A DNA stretch of 64,000 bases from Cohaesibacter celericrescens (GCF_002866925.1 NZ_PKUQ01000055.1:62001-126000), one strand, 5' to 3'. Counted from the first letter of the stretch, positions 1 through 9,414 are shown. Notes: a model not told the origin generated them from the sequence alone. Translations and numbers: made by a program.

Positions 1-333
1 GTGCTGTAACCAAATAGCAAAATCCAACAACACAAAAGCAATCAGGATTGACAGCCAAGAGGGCACAGCCAGCCAGTTAAGAAGTCCCCAGCCATTGTCC
101 GCAACATAAAGTGCCAACCCGATGGGCAAAATCGGCATCACAAACCGGACCAACACCGCGTCCAGCACCACAATGCCCCAATTGGTCAGCCAGCGTCGTC
201 CTTGTGGCAAGGTGCGTTTGCGTTTTGGTAACGCCCATTCCGCCAGCGCCATCACCACAAAAGTTCCCAGAAAAACGAGCAACCGTAGGCTGTTTTCATC
301 AAGGCCAAAAACGGAAAAGAGACTGTCTTGCAT
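1..333 (-). CDS. Sterol desaturase / fatty acid hydroxylase family protein (C-terminus cut by window edge)
   Basis: An open frame runs from an ATG at 333 down to base 1 without a stop, giving the first 111 residues (starting MQDSLFSVFG). Three hydrophobic segments are visible (about residues 18-33, 60-78 and 90-108). The frame ends in WLQH, which in this family begins the first histidine cluster of the di-iron site. The family comprises membrane enzymes that hydroxylate or desaturate lipids. The substrate cannot be read from this fragment, and the remaining histidine boxes lie outside the window. It is divergent from the hydrolase that follows. Confidence 0.72.
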   Translation of the reverse strand, partial: MQDSLFSVFGLDENSLRLLVFLGTFVVMALAEWALPKRKRTLPQGRRWLTNWGIVVLDAVLVRFVMPILPIGLALYVADNGWGLLNWLAVPSWLSILIAFVLLDFAIWLQH

Positions 334-545
334 GGGGCACTCAATCCTATTGGAGCGGTTTAAATTCAATCTTCTGCATCTATACCCGTTTGCAAGCCCC
401 GATGGCAAATCGCTTTTCACCATCCATGCGTCACATTGTCGTGACGGCGTAAGCCTGCTATCCAGCAAAGGGCTTGGACTTTGAAGCGCAAGCTGATAGG
501 AAGCATCTTCTGTTTCATAGTCAACCTACCGAGCCATCGCATCCA

Positions 546-1319
546 ATGACCGATCCTGTAAACGAAAACACGCCGATCACCGCTGACAGTCCTTTTGATT
601 TTCTCATCACTGAACCAGAAACCGCGCCAAAGGCGGTGCTGATGTTGGCGCATGGGTCTGGGACGCCGATGGACTCTCCCTTTATGGAGCGGATGGCCAG
701 CATGCTGGCCTCTCACGGTATTGTGGTTGCGCGGTTCGAATTCTCCTATATGGCGCGCCGACGGATTGACGGCAAACGCCGGCCAGCAGGCCGTGCCGAG
801 CGCTGGACTCACCATTATTTCCGTGCTGTGGATGAATTGCTTGAGGGTGACAAGTGGAAAGCGGAATGGAATGAACTTCCATTTTTGATCGGCGGCAAAA
901 GCATGGGTGGCCGTGTCGCGGCTATGTTGGCCAGCGATGAAGATCTCAATTTGGCTGTGCGCGGTGTTGTCGTTCTGGGCTATCCTTTCCATCCCAGCCG
1001 CAAATCCGAACCCGAGAATTGGCGTCTGGAACCCCTGCAAAAAAGCTTGCTTCCAATTTTGATTTGCCAAGGTGAGCGCGACGACTTTGGCTGGTGGGAT
1101 GAAGTGAATGCCTTGGAGCTCCCAGGGCAGGTTACGCTGGAATGGATCACCGATGGAAGTCACGATCTGGGACCAACCGGTAAATCCGAAAGCACCATGA
1201 AAAGCAACATGGAGCATGCCGCACAACTTGCTGCAGCCTTTGCCGAAAACCCACCCAAGCTGCTGATGGAGTTTGGCAATGACGATGACGACGAAGCGGA
1301 TGAGAGAGACGGAATCTAA
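546..1319 (+). CDS. Alpha/beta hydrolase (KANL3/Tex30-like family)
   Basis: A 257-residue serine-hydrolase-fold protein. The expected parts are visible: the strand-turn motif LMLAHGSGTPMD near residue 30, a nucleophile elbow GGKSMGGR with the probable catalytic Ser, an acidic residue in QGERDDFG and a His in TDGSHDLG. These resemble the small cytoplasmic hydrolases annotated as KANL3/Tex30. The substrate is unknown. The frame can be extended upstream to a TTG at 474, but the extra 24 residues do not look like the family, so the ATG at 546 is preferred; neither start has a strong Shine-Dalgarno. The C-terminus is a run of Asp and Glu. It has no signal peptide and ends two bases before the convergent neighbour. 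Confidence 0.85.
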   Translation: MTDPVNENTPITADSPFDFLITEPETAPKAVLMLAHGSGTPMDSPFMERMASMLASHGIVVARFEFSYMARRRIDGKRRPAGRAERWTHHYFRAVDELLEGDKWKAEWNELPFLIGGKSMGGRVAAMLASDEDLNLAVRGVVVLGYPFHPSRKSEPENWRLEPLQKSLLPILICQGERDDFGWWDEVNALELPGQVTLEWITDGSHDLGPTGKSESTMKSNMEHAAQLAAAFAENPPKLLMEFGNDDDDEADERDGI

Positions 1320-1320
1320 C

Positions 1321-2055
1321 CTACTTATATTTGGTTAGATTGTGACGCTCCCATTGATCCTTGGGCACGATAACGCCAACAAAAAACGCAAAATCGAGCA
1401 CCCTTTGAAGATCGTCAGACACTTCGCACTCAAATTTTAGCCGGTGCCAATTGTCTTTGCTCCAAAAGGTCGCGCCATCCGCAATGATGCGCGGCCCTTC
1501 ATATCGGACCTCGTCAAAGCTGTAAGACACCATGCGTTCGGGAATATATGCCTCGTTCCAAGCGTGGATCTGCTCCAGCGCTTCTAGGGCGCAGAGTTGT
1601 TCGCGTCGTTCCTCCGGGGTTATGCCAGCCAAATCTCCGCGCGCTTCGGCATTCCCTTTTCGCGCTAATGCGCTGCCAGACAGCATAGTGGTGGGACGAA
1701 TCAGGGTGCCGTAAGCTGGTTTGACAGACGAGGGAGGCGATGGCGAGTCACTCTGCGCGAGGTCTCCATCATTTGACAGCTCTACCGCGGCACCGCTCGA
1801 TTTTGCCCGCTGGTTGCTTGTGGCTTGTATAGACCGCAGAACATCAAAGGAAATCACGTCGACCTTGATGCTTGTTTCCGGCTCTGGATCGGCAAGTTGC
1901 CGCATGGGTATGATGAGCAAGCCCAGCAACAACGCACCATGAAACGCCACAGAGATAAGGACGCTGTGGGCATTTGATCTTTCCGGGCTGTATGCTTGGC
2001 ATAGGCGCATGGATATGGGACGCAGTCGCAAATGTGCCAAGATGAAAACAAGCAA
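1321..2055 (-). CDS. DUF930-like protein with TonB-type N-terminal membrane anchor
   Basis: A 244-residue protein. One transmembrane helix lies near residues 31-51 (SVLISVAFHGALLLGLLIIP), as in TonB/TolA-like anchors. A low-complexity Ser/Pro linker follows, and then a conserved-looking C-terminal domain from about residue 150 (LCALEALEQIHAWNE to YK). The C-terminal domain resembles DUF930, a periplasmic domain of rhizobial proteins with unknown function; I made this assignment from memory of the family, so it is moderate. The likely start is TTG at 2055, preceded by AAGGC seven bases upstream. An ATG at 2010 is an alternative without a ribosome site. Its stop almost touches the convergent hydrolase gene. 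Confidence 0.7.
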   Translation of the reverse strand: MLVFILAHLRLRPISMRLCQAYSPERSNAHSVLISVAFHGALLLGLLIIPMRQLADPEPETSIKVDVISFDVLRSIQATSNQRAKSSGAAVELSNDGDLAQSDSPSPPSSVKPAYGTLIRPTTMLSGSALARKGNAEARGDLAGITPEERREQLCALEALEQIHAWNEAYIPERMVSYSFDEVRYEGPRIIADGATFWSKDNWHRLKFECEVSDDLQRVLDFAFFVGVIVPKDQWERHNLTKYK

Positions 2056-2162
2056 TTTGCCTTGGCCCTGAACAAACTCCCCAACTACTCATCGAATTGG
2101 GCAGAATAGTGGTCCATATGCGTCGAAATTGGAGCGTGCCAAAATGACGCAGACATGGTGTC

Positions 2163-2801
2163 TTAATCTCGTTCAAACGGCAAGTCGCCCTGCGGGTCTG
2201 ACCTGTCCTTGTCGCCCAACGCCTTGGTTGCCCAATGTTTGCGGCATAGCGACACATAGCTTTCTTCGCCGCCGATCACCACTTGAGCTCCTTCGTCGAT
2301 CACATGTCCTTCATGGTCAATGCGCACAACCATAGATGCTTTGCGGCCGCACCAACAAATAGTTCGCGCCTCTCGCAGCTCGTCGGCCAAGGCCAACAGA
2401 CGCAGGGAGCCGGGGAACAGATTGCCTTGGAAATCCGTGCGAAGACCATAACACATGATTGGTATGCTCAGTTCATCGGCCACGCGGCAAAGCTGCCACA
2501 CCTGATCTTCAGACAAGAATTGTGCCTCGTCAAAAAAGACGCAGTCGGGCTTTTTATCCCCGCTTTCAACATCATATTGAGCGCAAATATGGGCAAACAA
2601 ATCAGTCGTGGTCGCAAAAGTGAAGGCCTCTGATTTCAGCCCGATACGCGAAGACACTTGACCCACCTGTGTGCGATTGTCCAGTGCTGCGGTGTAAAGC
2701 AGGGTTCTCATGCCGCGTTCAACATAGTTGTAGGAGGCCTGCAGCAACAAAGTGGACTTGCCGGCATTCATAGCCGAATAGGTAAAATAAATCTTGGCCA
2801 T
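2163..2801 (-). CDS. tdk: Thymidine kinase
   Basis: A 212-residue type II thymidine kinase, which phosphorylates thymidine to dTMP with ATP in the salvage pathway. The P-loop SAMNAGKST is at residues 9-17. The Walker-B-like segment CVFFDEAQF follows, then the lasso region with cysteines CWCGRKA and a later CRKHW, matching the structural zinc site. Length is normal for the cellular family. The ATG at 2801 is preferred over the GTG at 2813 because GGAAG lies six bases before it and the protein then begins [10 protein letters not shown], as in homologues. It stands alone, with a gene-free leader of about 330 bases. Confidence 0.95.
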   Translation of the reverse strand: MAKIYFTYSAMNAGKSTLLLQASYNYVERGMRTLLYTAALDNRTQVGQVSSRIGLKSEAFTFATTTDLFAHICAQYDVESGDKKPDCVFFDEAQFLSEDQVWQLCRVADELSIPIMCYGLRTDFQGNLFPGSLRLLALADELREARTICWCGRKASMVVRIDHEGHVIDEGAQVVIGGEESYVSLCRKHWATKALGDKDRSDPQGDLPFERD

Positions 2802-3130
2802 ATCAGCTTCCACATAAGAATGAGCGAACCATTGCTCCTTGCTAAAACTCGGTTACAGATTCGGCAAGTCCGATGGGGCAATTGGTGCGTCGAAATGTGG
2901 ATGGGTGTGCTTTAAAGCGTCTCAAAGTGCGCTGATATGTCTGTATGGTGAAGATGTGGCGCAATGCAAAGCCGATGAGTGTGAGTGCCGATCGCTCTTG
3001 TTAGCCACAAAGCTTTAGCCTGCTCGGTCACGTCGCGGATAGGCCATTAGCCAGAAAAGGGCCTCGCCATTATAGCAGAGACCCTTAAAACTTAGTGTTT
3101 TGGCGGATATCATCGCATCCGATCCAAAGG
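2802..3130. other. Intergenic region upstream of tdk
   Basis: About 330 bases without a convincing gene. It should hold the tdk promoter on strand -. The only structure seen is the terminator-like hairpin at 3055-3086. Confidence 0.5.
3053..3088 (-). terminator. Probable intrinsic terminator of the TerB-family gene
   Basis: Read on strand -, a nine-base-pair stem AAGGGTCTC / GAGGCCCTT (one G-U pair, 12-base loop) is followed by TTTTC. It lies about 45 bases beyond the stop of the upstream strand - gene. Confidence 0.55.
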
Positions 3131-3541
3131 CTATTTTTTACGATAACGAACGCGCGCGCTATGCTCGATAGCGCCCACATGCAACCGGTCGAGCTCCAGT
3201 TCATCGCGCAGCATCAACAGAAACTGCAATTCGTCTTGTTCGACCTGCAGATCAGCTGCGGCCACTTCTACAGCCAAGGCATAGGCGGTCTCGCGCAGCG
3301 GCTTTGGCAGGCTTTCGCGGATCACCTGAAGCACACGATCAACGCCCCCTTCGGCCAACAATTCAGAACAATCCCGAGAAACCTGAATCAGGCGACCTGC
3401 GTCAAATTCTGAGAAGACAGGCAGCGTCTGCACTTCTTCTCCGATTTTGAACAATTCGGAATCAGTCATTGTCCTGTCGGCAGCCGAGGTGGAAACCATC
3501 ACATAGATAAGGGCTTCTTCTGGTGAGACGGTTTTAATCAT
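3131..3541 (-). CDS. TerB-family protein (tellurite-resistance TerB-like domain)
   Basis: A 136-residue, all-helical, acidic protein with the layout of single-domain TerB/DjlA-N-like proteins. It begins with SPEEALIYVMVSTSAADRTMTDSELFKIGEEV, read here as the first helices and acidic metal-binding loop, and a second similar unit includes ADLQVEQDELQFL. Such proteins are common in alphaproteobacteria as solitary genes. The family name comes from tellurite operons, but nothing here ties it to tellurite, since no terACDE is nearby. The function is unknown. The ATG at 3541 is the only sensible start. The protein ends with a basic tail, RVRYRKK. Confidence 0.82.
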   Translation of the reverse strand: MIKTVSPEEALIYVMVSTSAADRTMTDSELFKIGEEVQTLPVFSEFDAGRLIQVSRDCSELLAEGGVDRVLQVIRESLPKPLRETAYALAVEVAAADLQVEQDELQFLLMLRDELELDRLHVGAIEHSARVRYRKK

Positions 3542-3961
3542 GGGATCTATCCTGTTTTTCGCCCTGCGTTCAGGGGTGGATATAAAATGGACATTCGCGT
3601 CAATGCAGCATCTGTCTGCCTACCCATAAGATTTAAGCGCCCCGACAGTGTGGATCAAGGCACCATTTGGCTTTTATCTGAAAGAGCCTTAAAATATAGC
3701 TATTTCGAGCAAAAAATGGGCTCAATCGGGATCAATGCAATTGTCCAGCTGTTTTTGTTTTGGGGGCTCACCGCTCCTGTTGATAGGTTGTTGGCTATTG
3801 TTTCCCCAAATGGCCTTTTCTTGATCAAGGCAATGGGCTAGAACAGCCCCTGCTGCCCTCTTTTAAGTAGGGGGCTTGTTGTTTATTTGATCAAACCGAT
3901 CCGTTCCGGTGCTGTTGTTGGTAAATCCGCTAAACGCCTGAACCTCAAGGAAACCGATATT
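3542..3961. other. Intergenic region between the TerB-family gene and lysK
   Basis: About 420 bases. An 84-codon frame (3587-3841, +) with a GGGGTGGA sequence seven bases before its ATG exists, but it resembles nothing I know. Around 3842-3875 an imperfect repeat AGCCCCT ... AGGGGGCT could fold as a weak hairpin before lysK. No tRNA is visible. Confidence 0.4.
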
Positions 3962-5584
3962 ATGACTTCGCAAACTGCCTTTCCGCTAGCGCTGACCGAG
4001 ACTCTTGTCGAAGCGGCTACAACGTCCAAGGCTTGGCCGTTTGAAGAGGCACGAAAGCTGGTCAAACGCTATGCCAAAACGGGCATGCCGGATGAAGTGT
4101 TGTTTGAAACCGGTTATGGCCCATCGGGTTTGCCGCACATCGGAACATTTGGTGAAGTGGCCCGCACGTCTATGGTGCGTACAGCTTTTCGGGCCATCAC
4201 CAACGACCAGGTCAACACTCGCCTGTTGTGTTTCTCCGATGATATGGACGGTTTTCGCAAAGTGCCCACCAACGTGCCACAGCAAGAGATGTTGGCGCAA
4301 TATCTGGGCATGCCGCTGACTCGCGTGCCAGACCCGTTTGGCACCCACGAAGGTTTTGCCCAGCACAACAACGCTCGGCTGTGCGCCTTCCTTGATCAGT
4401 TCGACTTTGACTATGAGTTTGCCTCTTCTACGGACTACTACACCTCCGGCCGGTTCGACGAGACCTTGCTGCGCATGCTCGAAGTCTACGACAAAGTGAT
4501 GGACATCATTCTGCCAACGTTGGGTGCGGAGCGTCAGGCAACCTATTCACCGTTTCTGCCCGTCTGCCCGCGCACTGGTAAAGTGCTGCAGGTGCCGATG
4601 ATCGAGCGGAATGTCTCCAAGGGCACCGTGGTCTATCTGGACCCCGAGACCGAAGAAAAGGTTGAAGTGGCTGTCACCGGTGGCGCTGTTAAATGTCAGT
4701 GGAAAGCCGACTGGGCTATGCGTTGGGCAGCTCTGGGGGTGGATTATGAAATGGCAGGTAAGGATTTGATCGACTCGGTCAAACTGTCGACCAAAATCTG
4801 TCGTGCTATCGGCAAACCCCAACCTGAAGCTCTGTCCTATGAATTGTTCCTTGATGATAAGGGGGCCAAAATCTCCAAATCCAAAGGCAACGGCCTGACG
4901 ATTGAGGATTGGCTTACCTATGCATCACCCGAGAGCTTGTCGCTCTACATGTATCAAAAGCCGAAAACAGCCAAAAAGCTGTATTTTGACGTAATTCCCA
5001 AAGCAGTGGACGAATATTTCACCTTCCTTGCAAAAGTGCAGGACGAAGACACTGAAAAACGCATTGTCAATCCAACGTGGCATATCCATACAGGTAACCC
5101 GCCAAAAGTGGACATGCCTCTGACCTTTGCGTTGCTACTCAATCTGGTTAGCGCTGCCAATGCGCATGATAAAGAAGTGCTCTGGGGCTTCATTTCTCGC
5201 TATGCCCCCGGTGCTAGCGCCCAGACCCATCCAAAGCTGGATGAGTTGGTTGGCTACGCCATTCGCTATTTTGAAGACTTTGTGAAACCCAAAAAAGTCT
5301 TCCGCGCAGCGAACGAACAGGAAGCCGCAGCGATGGCTGATCTGGCCAAACGGTTGGGCGAAATGGATGCCGATCTGGGTTCCGATGCGTTGCAGACCGA
5401 AGTCTTCTCGGTCGGCAAAGAGCACGGTTTTGAAAATTTGCGCGAATGGTTCAAGGCTCTGTATCAAGTGCTTTTGGGGCAAGATCAAGGACCTCGATTT
5501 GGCTCCTTCATTGCTTTGTACGGGGTTGCCAATACCCGTGCCCTGATCGAAAAAGGCTTGGCTGGCGATCTGCTAAAGAGCTGA
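3962..5584 (+). CDS. lysK: Lysine--tRNA ligase, class I
   Basis: A 540-residue class I lysyl-tRNA synthetase, which charges tRNA-Lys in the cytoplasm. This is the archaeal/alphaproteobacterial type, unrelated to the class II LysS of E. coli. The Rossmann core shows the HIGH-type signature [14 protein letters not shown] at residues 53-66 and the KMSKS equivalent KISKSKGN at residues 303-310. Length and C-terminal helical region are normal. The frame is open upstream to 3887, but the ATG at 3962 has AAGGA about ten bases before it and gives the usual short N-terminus (MTSQTAF). The downstream hydrolase follows after 43 bases and may be cotranscribed. Confidence 0.96.
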   Translation: MTSQTAFPLALTETLVEAATTSKAWPFEEARKLVKRYAKTGMPDEVLFETGYGPSGLPHIGTFGEVARTSMVRTAFRAITNDQVNTRLLCFSDDMDGFRKVPTNVPQQEMLAQYLGMPLTRVPDPFGTHEGFAQHNNARLCAFLDQFDFDYEFASSTDYYTSGRFDETLLRMLEVYDKVMDIILPTLGAERQATYSPFLPVCPRTGKVLQVPMIERNVSKGTVVYLDPETEEKVEVAVTGGAVKCQWKADWAMRWAALGVDYEMAGKDLIDSVKLSTKICRAIGKPQPEALSYELFLDDKGAKISKSKGNGLTIEDWLTYASPESLSLYMYQKPKTAKKLYFDVIPKAVDEYFTFLAKVQDEDTEKRIVNPTWHIHTGNPPKVDMPLTFALLLNLVSAANAHDKEVLWGFISRYAPGASAQTHPKLDELVGYAIRYFEDFVKPKKVFRAANEQEAAAMADLAKRLGEMDADLGSDALQTEVFSVGKEHGFENLREWFKALYQVLLGQDQGPRFGSFIALYGVANTRALIEKGLAGDLLKS

Positions 5585-5627
5585 TCTATTTGACGTCGTT
5601 GCCAACGCCATCGAAAGGGCGCACAAA

Positions 5628-7103
5628 ATGAAAGCCGGTAGGGACTGTTCTTTGAGACGCCTTTTGCCGGCTTTTCTTTGGCTTATCTCAGGCCTTTGGG
5701 TGGCGGTCCCTATTGCCCGTGCCGAGGATTCCCATACGCCCCTTCAGCCCGTTGATTGTCCCGGCACACTCGCGAAAAGTGAGCAGGCCGCCTGCTTTAT
5801 TTTGCATGTGCCTGCAGATTGGGGAGACCTGTCACATCGCTCGCGTGAGCTGCCCGTGATGCGCTTTGCCCCGCTAGGCAAAGAGGCGACCAAGTCGCCG
5901 TTGTTGGTGCTCGGTGGCGGTCCCGGTCAATCGGTTATCAAGCTGGCTGGGCCAATCGCTGAAAATCTGAAACCTTTTCGACAGAATCGCGAACTGATCT
6001 TGATGGATCAACGTGGTACGGGCCCGTTGTCCGGTCAGGTACAATGCGAAGACGCCGTGGGGGACGACGAACAGATTTCTATTGATAGGGTGGCCGAGTG
6101 TGTCAAGGCAGCAGAAGCTGACGCTTATTTCCTATCGGACTACAGCACGGATTTTGCCGTTCAGGATTACCGAGCGCTGCGCTATTCTTTAAAAATCGAC
6201 AAATGGGCCATTTTTGCCAGTTCCTATGGTGGGCGTGTGGCGCAAGGTTTGGTGAGAGAAGACGAAAAGGGCATTGACCGCATCCTCTTCAACGGCCCGC
6301 TTTTTGTTGCAACGCGCTTTTTTGACTGGAACCCATTCGAATTGGTGCAACAGGCGATTGAGCTGTGTAATGAGCAAGAAGACTGTCGCAGCACTTACCC
6401 CGATCTTTATTGGGACTTTCAGCGCCTCCCGTTTGATATTCGCAAGGCGAAAATGCCAAAAGACAGCTTCCCTGCGGATCTGCAGGCATATTTGTATCGC
6501 AATCGCCTACAAGCCATGCTGGCCAGCCACAAGCTGCGCGCGGTTCCTGCTGACATCACCAAAACCGCTTTAAGCGTTCAGCAAGCACTCGAGCAAGACA
6601 TAGAGTGGATTGCGCCGTCACCGCTTCCCCAATCCATGAAGGGCATCGGTTTGCTCATGCATTTTGCAATAATCTGCGCAGAGGACATCGCGCCGCTCGC
6701 AGATAAAAGCTTGAGCGAACTGGACCAGCCCTTGCAAATGGCCTTCTATCGCAACGTCTGCGATCGCATCAGCAAAGAGACCAGCCATACCGTCAAACTC
6801 AAAAAAGGCTGGCAAAAGGCGAGCAAGACCAAAAAGCCGGTACTTATGCTCAACGGCCAATATGACACTATCGTCAACCCTCAATCGGCTTTCGAGACAC
6901 TAAAACTCTATGCCAACGGAGCGTTGATCACCGTGCCCTTTGCGGGGCATGATGTGGTAAGTCAAATCTCCTGTGCACGTGATATCGCGACTAAGTTTCT
7001 GGATGGTACAGCCGCCACAAAGCTTGACAACACATGTGTCGGAGATGGCAATGTTGCGTTTTTCGGGCCGTCCGAAAAATGGCTTGAGACAGAAGCTCAT
7101 TGA
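5628..7103 (+). CDS. Secreted alpha/beta hydrolase (TAP / proline-iminopeptidase-like)
   Basis: A 491-residue exported hydrolase. A signal peptide runs through a hydrophobic stretch to about residue 33 (LLPAFLWLISGLWVAVPIAR-AED). The hydrolase fold follows with an oxyanion loop LVLGGGPGQS, the strand MDQRGTG, a nucleophile motif ASSYGGR, an Asp in LNGQYDTIVNP and a His in VPFAGHDVV. This arrangement matches tripeptidyl-aminopeptidase and proline iminopeptidase-like enzymes with a TAP C-terminal domain, so a periplasmic peptidase is the best guess. Several Cys pairs (for example CNEQEDC) suggest disulfides, in keeping with export. It lies 43 bases after lysK and converges on the next gene. Confidence 0.85.
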   Translation: MKAGRDCSLRRLLPAFLWLISGLWVAVPIARAEDSHTPLQPVDCPGTLAKSEQAACFILHVPADWGDLSHRSRELPVMRFAPLGKEATKSPLLVLGGGPGQSVIKLAGPIAENLKPFRQNRELILMDQRGTGPLSGQVQCEDAVGDDEQISIDRVAECVKAAEADAYFLSDYSTDFAVQDYRALRYSLKIDKWAIFASSYGGRVAQGLVREDEKGIDRILFNGPLFVATRFFDWNPFELVQQAIELCNEQEDCRSTYPDLYWDFQRLPFDIRKAKMPKDSFPADLQAYLYRNRLQAMLASHKLRAVPADITKTALSVQQALEQDIEWIAPSPLPQSMKGIGLLMHFAIICAEDIAPLADKSLSELDQPLQMAFYRNVCDRISKETSHTVKLKKGWQKASKTKKPVLMLNGQYDTIVNPQSAFETLKLYANGALITVPFAGHDVVSQISCARDIATKFLDGTAATKLDNTCVGDGNVAFFGPSEKWLETEAH

Positions 7104-7128
7104 CGTCTCGAGCAGTTTCTAGATCGCA

Positions 7129-8175
7129 TCATTCAAATCCGGGTGGCAATTGCAGCTCTTTTTCTTTCTCAATAACCGGCGGAGCCATCAGTGTCAGGGC
7201 CTCCGGCGCTTCCTCATCATTCAAACTGCTTGAAGCCTCAATGCCATCGGCGGCTTGCTCGTTGGTTGCTGAAAGGGCTCGGATTTCCTGTTGACGCGCC
7301 AAAATTTGCGCACCACCGCTGCTGTCCTGTGTCGCATGGATGCCGCGTTTGAGACCGATTGCTTCCTGCCGTTCATCACCATAAAAACCATTTTCTGGTT
7401 CGGCCCAGCCAAAACGCACCAGCCAGCTTGCGAGATCCGTCACGCCTTTGGGTTCCCCACCCGCCTTGCGATCTTTCAAGCCCGGACCCAGATAACAGCG
7501 TGCCGCTTGTCGGCCGCTGTTATCGTCTGTGTCGTTGCTGGGTTCATTTGGTTGCTCAGTTTTGGCGATCCAATCACAGCCAATAGCTCGTGCGCGGATG
7601 AAGCGGCGCAATGCAGTCTTGCCCATGGCAAGACAGGGGACTTTTTGGCCAGCAAACCAGCACATGCGTTGGGCGTTAGGGGCGTTTAAATGGGCGAGGC
7701 GAACAGGAACAACGCGGTTGTGGCTCACTGTGAGTTCCAACTCTGTTGGGTTTTCCACGACCACATGCCTGAAAATCTGAGGTAGGGAATCCTGTTTGGG
7801 TGCCGGAGGCAAGGGACTGCCTGCTGTACGCGTCAGAGGTTTTGTTTGGTGGAGTGGGGACAATTGATAATTGGGGGTCACATCACGCGTTGGAGGAGCA
7901 ACCAGTTGCCCTTCATCGGGGCCCTGAAGAGGTGCTTCTTGGGTTTTTGTTGGGGGCTGTTGTTGCTCCTGCGCGGGTTGCTCCTGCGCGGGTTGCTGCT
8001 GTTCCGCGGTGTTGCTGGCGGTTTCACGGCCCTGATTGCCCAGCCACAACCAAAGGCCGAAAAAAACCAGACCTATGAGTAACAGAGCAATCACAAAAAA
8101 CAGCATACCGCGCACCAGCTTACTGGTGTTCGTTTGGTCAATTTCTGAATCATACCCAGGTTCGAAGGTTGGCAT
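7129..8175 (-). CDS. Membrane-anchored nuclease-like (SNase-fold) protein, probably inactive
   Basis: A 348-residue protein. It has a short cytoplasmic N-terminus, one transmembrane helix (about residues 23-46) and a Gln/Pro-rich linker containing a tandem PAQEQ repeat. A domain from about residue 150 to 290 then follows the order of thermonuclease-like proteins: VRLAHLNAP, a helix ending in ALRRFIRARAIGC, GRQAARCYLG, then DLASWLVRFGWAEPE and AIGLKRGIHA. In active nucleases the first motif reads IDAPE. Here it reads LNAPN, so the calcium-binding Asp and the catalytic Glu are both Asn. It is probably non-catalytic. The ATG at 8175 is preferred to the upstream start at 8205. It converges with the hydrolase gene. 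Confidence 0.72.
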   Translation of the reverse strand: MPTFEPGYDSEIDQTNTSKLVRGMLFFVIALLLIGLVFFGLWLWLGNQGRETASNTAEQQQPAQEQPAQEQQQPPTKTQEAPLQGPDEGQLVAPPTRDVTPNYQLSPLHQTKPLTRTAGSPLPPAPKQDSLPQIFRHVVVENPTELELTVSHNRVVPVRLAHLNAPNAQRMCWFAGQKVPCLAMGKTALRRFIRARAIGCDWIAKTEQPNEPSNDTDDNSGRQAARCYLGPGLKDRKAGGEPKGVTDLASWLVRFGWAEPENGFYGDERQEAIGLKRGIHATQDSSGGAQILARQQEIRALSATNEQAADGIEASSSLNDEEAPEALTLMAPPVIEKEKELQLPPGFE

Positions 8176-8211
8176 GGGGCGGTATCCACATCTCACAGTC
8201 AACACGCCGCA

Positions 8212-8829
8212 TTATTGGCTGGCCCAGAGGATTCTTGCAACCCATTCAATACTGGACAAGGCGATAGTTTGCATCGCCCGCTCCTGTGAAAGAGTCCAAA
8301 GCTGCAATAAGTCCGGGCTTGAATGTTCTACATCACCCAACAGGAAATCTCGGTCATTGGTTTTGACGATCACCCGATGCCCAATTTTGTGGTTCCCATC
8401 GAATGACAGCAACAAGTGAGAGCCATTTTGATAGAATGGCATAAAATGCGTACCCTTTACCCGCAAGGTAAATATCAAATTGGCTTCCGATTCTGTCTTT
8501 TTACCCCTTTGGTTGATCGAGCAAAGGGCAACCGGTTTGTGCGTCAAAATATCGCGGCACAAGCAAACGTCGGCTTCTCCATTTGGAGTTTTGGCCACGA
8601 CGTCGGATGTGTAGTCGAAAAAGACACTGGCACTCGTGTCCGTAACTGACAATATCTTGGCAATGGACTCGGTTGAAGGCCAGCGAGGCCGTCCATTTAA
8701 TTTGACCCTCTTGGAAGGGTTGAAAGAGGTGGAGTCGAGCCCAGCGAGGCGCGCTAACCCCGATGGTGACAGGTTTTTTTGGCTCGCCAAGCGGTCAATG
8801 GCATTCCAGATGGTGTCGTGGGATAGCAT
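8212..8829 (-). CDS. Helix-turn-helix / S24-like repressor lacking the protease dyad
   Basis: A 205-residue regulator. Residues 1-70 form a DNA-binding helix-turn-helix region (LSPSGLARLAGLDSTSFNPSKR). Residues 110-205 form a LexA/CI-like S24 fold ending in the family signature VEWVARILWASQ seen in many alphaproteobacterial XRE/S24 proteins. In those, GDSM carries the catalytic Ser and AKEL the Lys. Here the positions read GTHF and LLGD, so self-cleavage should be impossible. It is likely a constitutive or ligand-controlled repressor. The start ATG at 8829 directly follows a GTG, with AGAGAG upstream. The leader (8830-9051) is AT-rich and is the expected place for its operators. Confidence 0.78.
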   Translation of the reverse strand: MLSHDTIWNAIDRLASQKNLSPSGLARLAGLDSTSFNPSKRVKLNGRPRWPSTESIAKILSVTDTSASVFFDYTSDVVAKTPNGEADVCLCRDILTHKPVALCSINQRGKKTESEANLIFTLRVKGTHFMPFYQNGSHLLLSFDGNHKIGHRVIVKTNDRDFLLGDVEHSSPDLLQLWTLSQERAMQTIALSSIEWVARILWASQ

Positions 8830-9051
8830 CACTTCTCTCTTGCGACCAGTGCCCGTAGTAGAGTTTACTCAACTTAAGAAAGAAAAATTAATAATCGCAC
8901 TTATAAATCAAGAAGGGGCAAAACAAAAGCATCAAAAGCCAACACCGGTGAGAGACTGTTTCTCCAGAATCCAACAATCGGTAAAAATGCCTTTACGCAA
9001 AGGGCATCTGTGTCGTAGGGACAAGGAGCGACTGCAATATTGAGAGGGCCT

Positions 9052-9414
9052 ATGGCAAAGTGGATATATAAGCTTGCGACCAAAACACAATGGGACGCGG
9101 CACTAAAAGCAGGACAGTTTGACGGTGCGCCTGTTGATATTGAAGATGGTTATATTCACTTCTCCACCGCAGACCAGGTCGAAGAGACAGCTCACAAATA
9201 TTTTCGCACTATTGAAAATGTGTTGCTGCTTGTTGTGGCCGTGGATATTCTGGAAGGAACGGCTCAACCATTAGCTTGGGAACCTTCCAGAGGCGGTGCG
9301 CTGTTCCCTCATCTTTACTGCCCTATGCCTCTGCATGCGGTGGTCGCAGTGTCTTCATTGGAGCTGAATGAGGATGGGCTTCACATTCTTCCTCCGCTAC
9401 CCAGAGATTTGTAG
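9052..9414 (+). CDS. DUF952 family protein
   Basis: A 120-residue protein with the DUF952 hallmarks: IYKLATKTQWDAALKAGQF at the N-terminus, DGYIHFSTADQVEETA, LLLVVAVD and GALFPHLYCPMPL. DUF952 is structurally related to ADP-ribosyltransferase-type folds, but its reaction is unknown. In many Hyphomicrobiales this gene directly precedes pyrD, as here (39 bases apart), suggesting cotranscription. The ATG at 9052 has GAGAGG just upstream, while an in-frame TTG at 9040 is less likely. Confidence 0.9.
   Translation: MAKWIYKLATKTQWDAALKAGQFDGAPVDIEDGYIHFSTADQVEETAHKYFRTIENVLLLVVAVDILEGTAQPLAWEPSRGGALFPHLYCPMPLHAVVAVSSLELNEDGLHILPPLPRDL

Noticed and set aside
417-1226. Long open frame opposite the first hydrolase gene
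   Set aside because: It is the antisense shadow of a gene with clear catalytic motifs. Its own translation has no recognisable domain.
3587-3841. 84-codon frame with a plausible ribosome site between the TerB-family gene and lysK
   Set aside because: No family resemblance, signal peptide or coupling to a neighbour. Left as intergenic; it could be reconsidered if conserved.
7960-8010. Tandem repeat CTCCTGCGCGGGTTG as a possible CRISPR or mobile repeat
   Set aside because: Only two copies, in frame inside the Gln/Pro linker of the nuclease-like protein, so it is a coding repeat.
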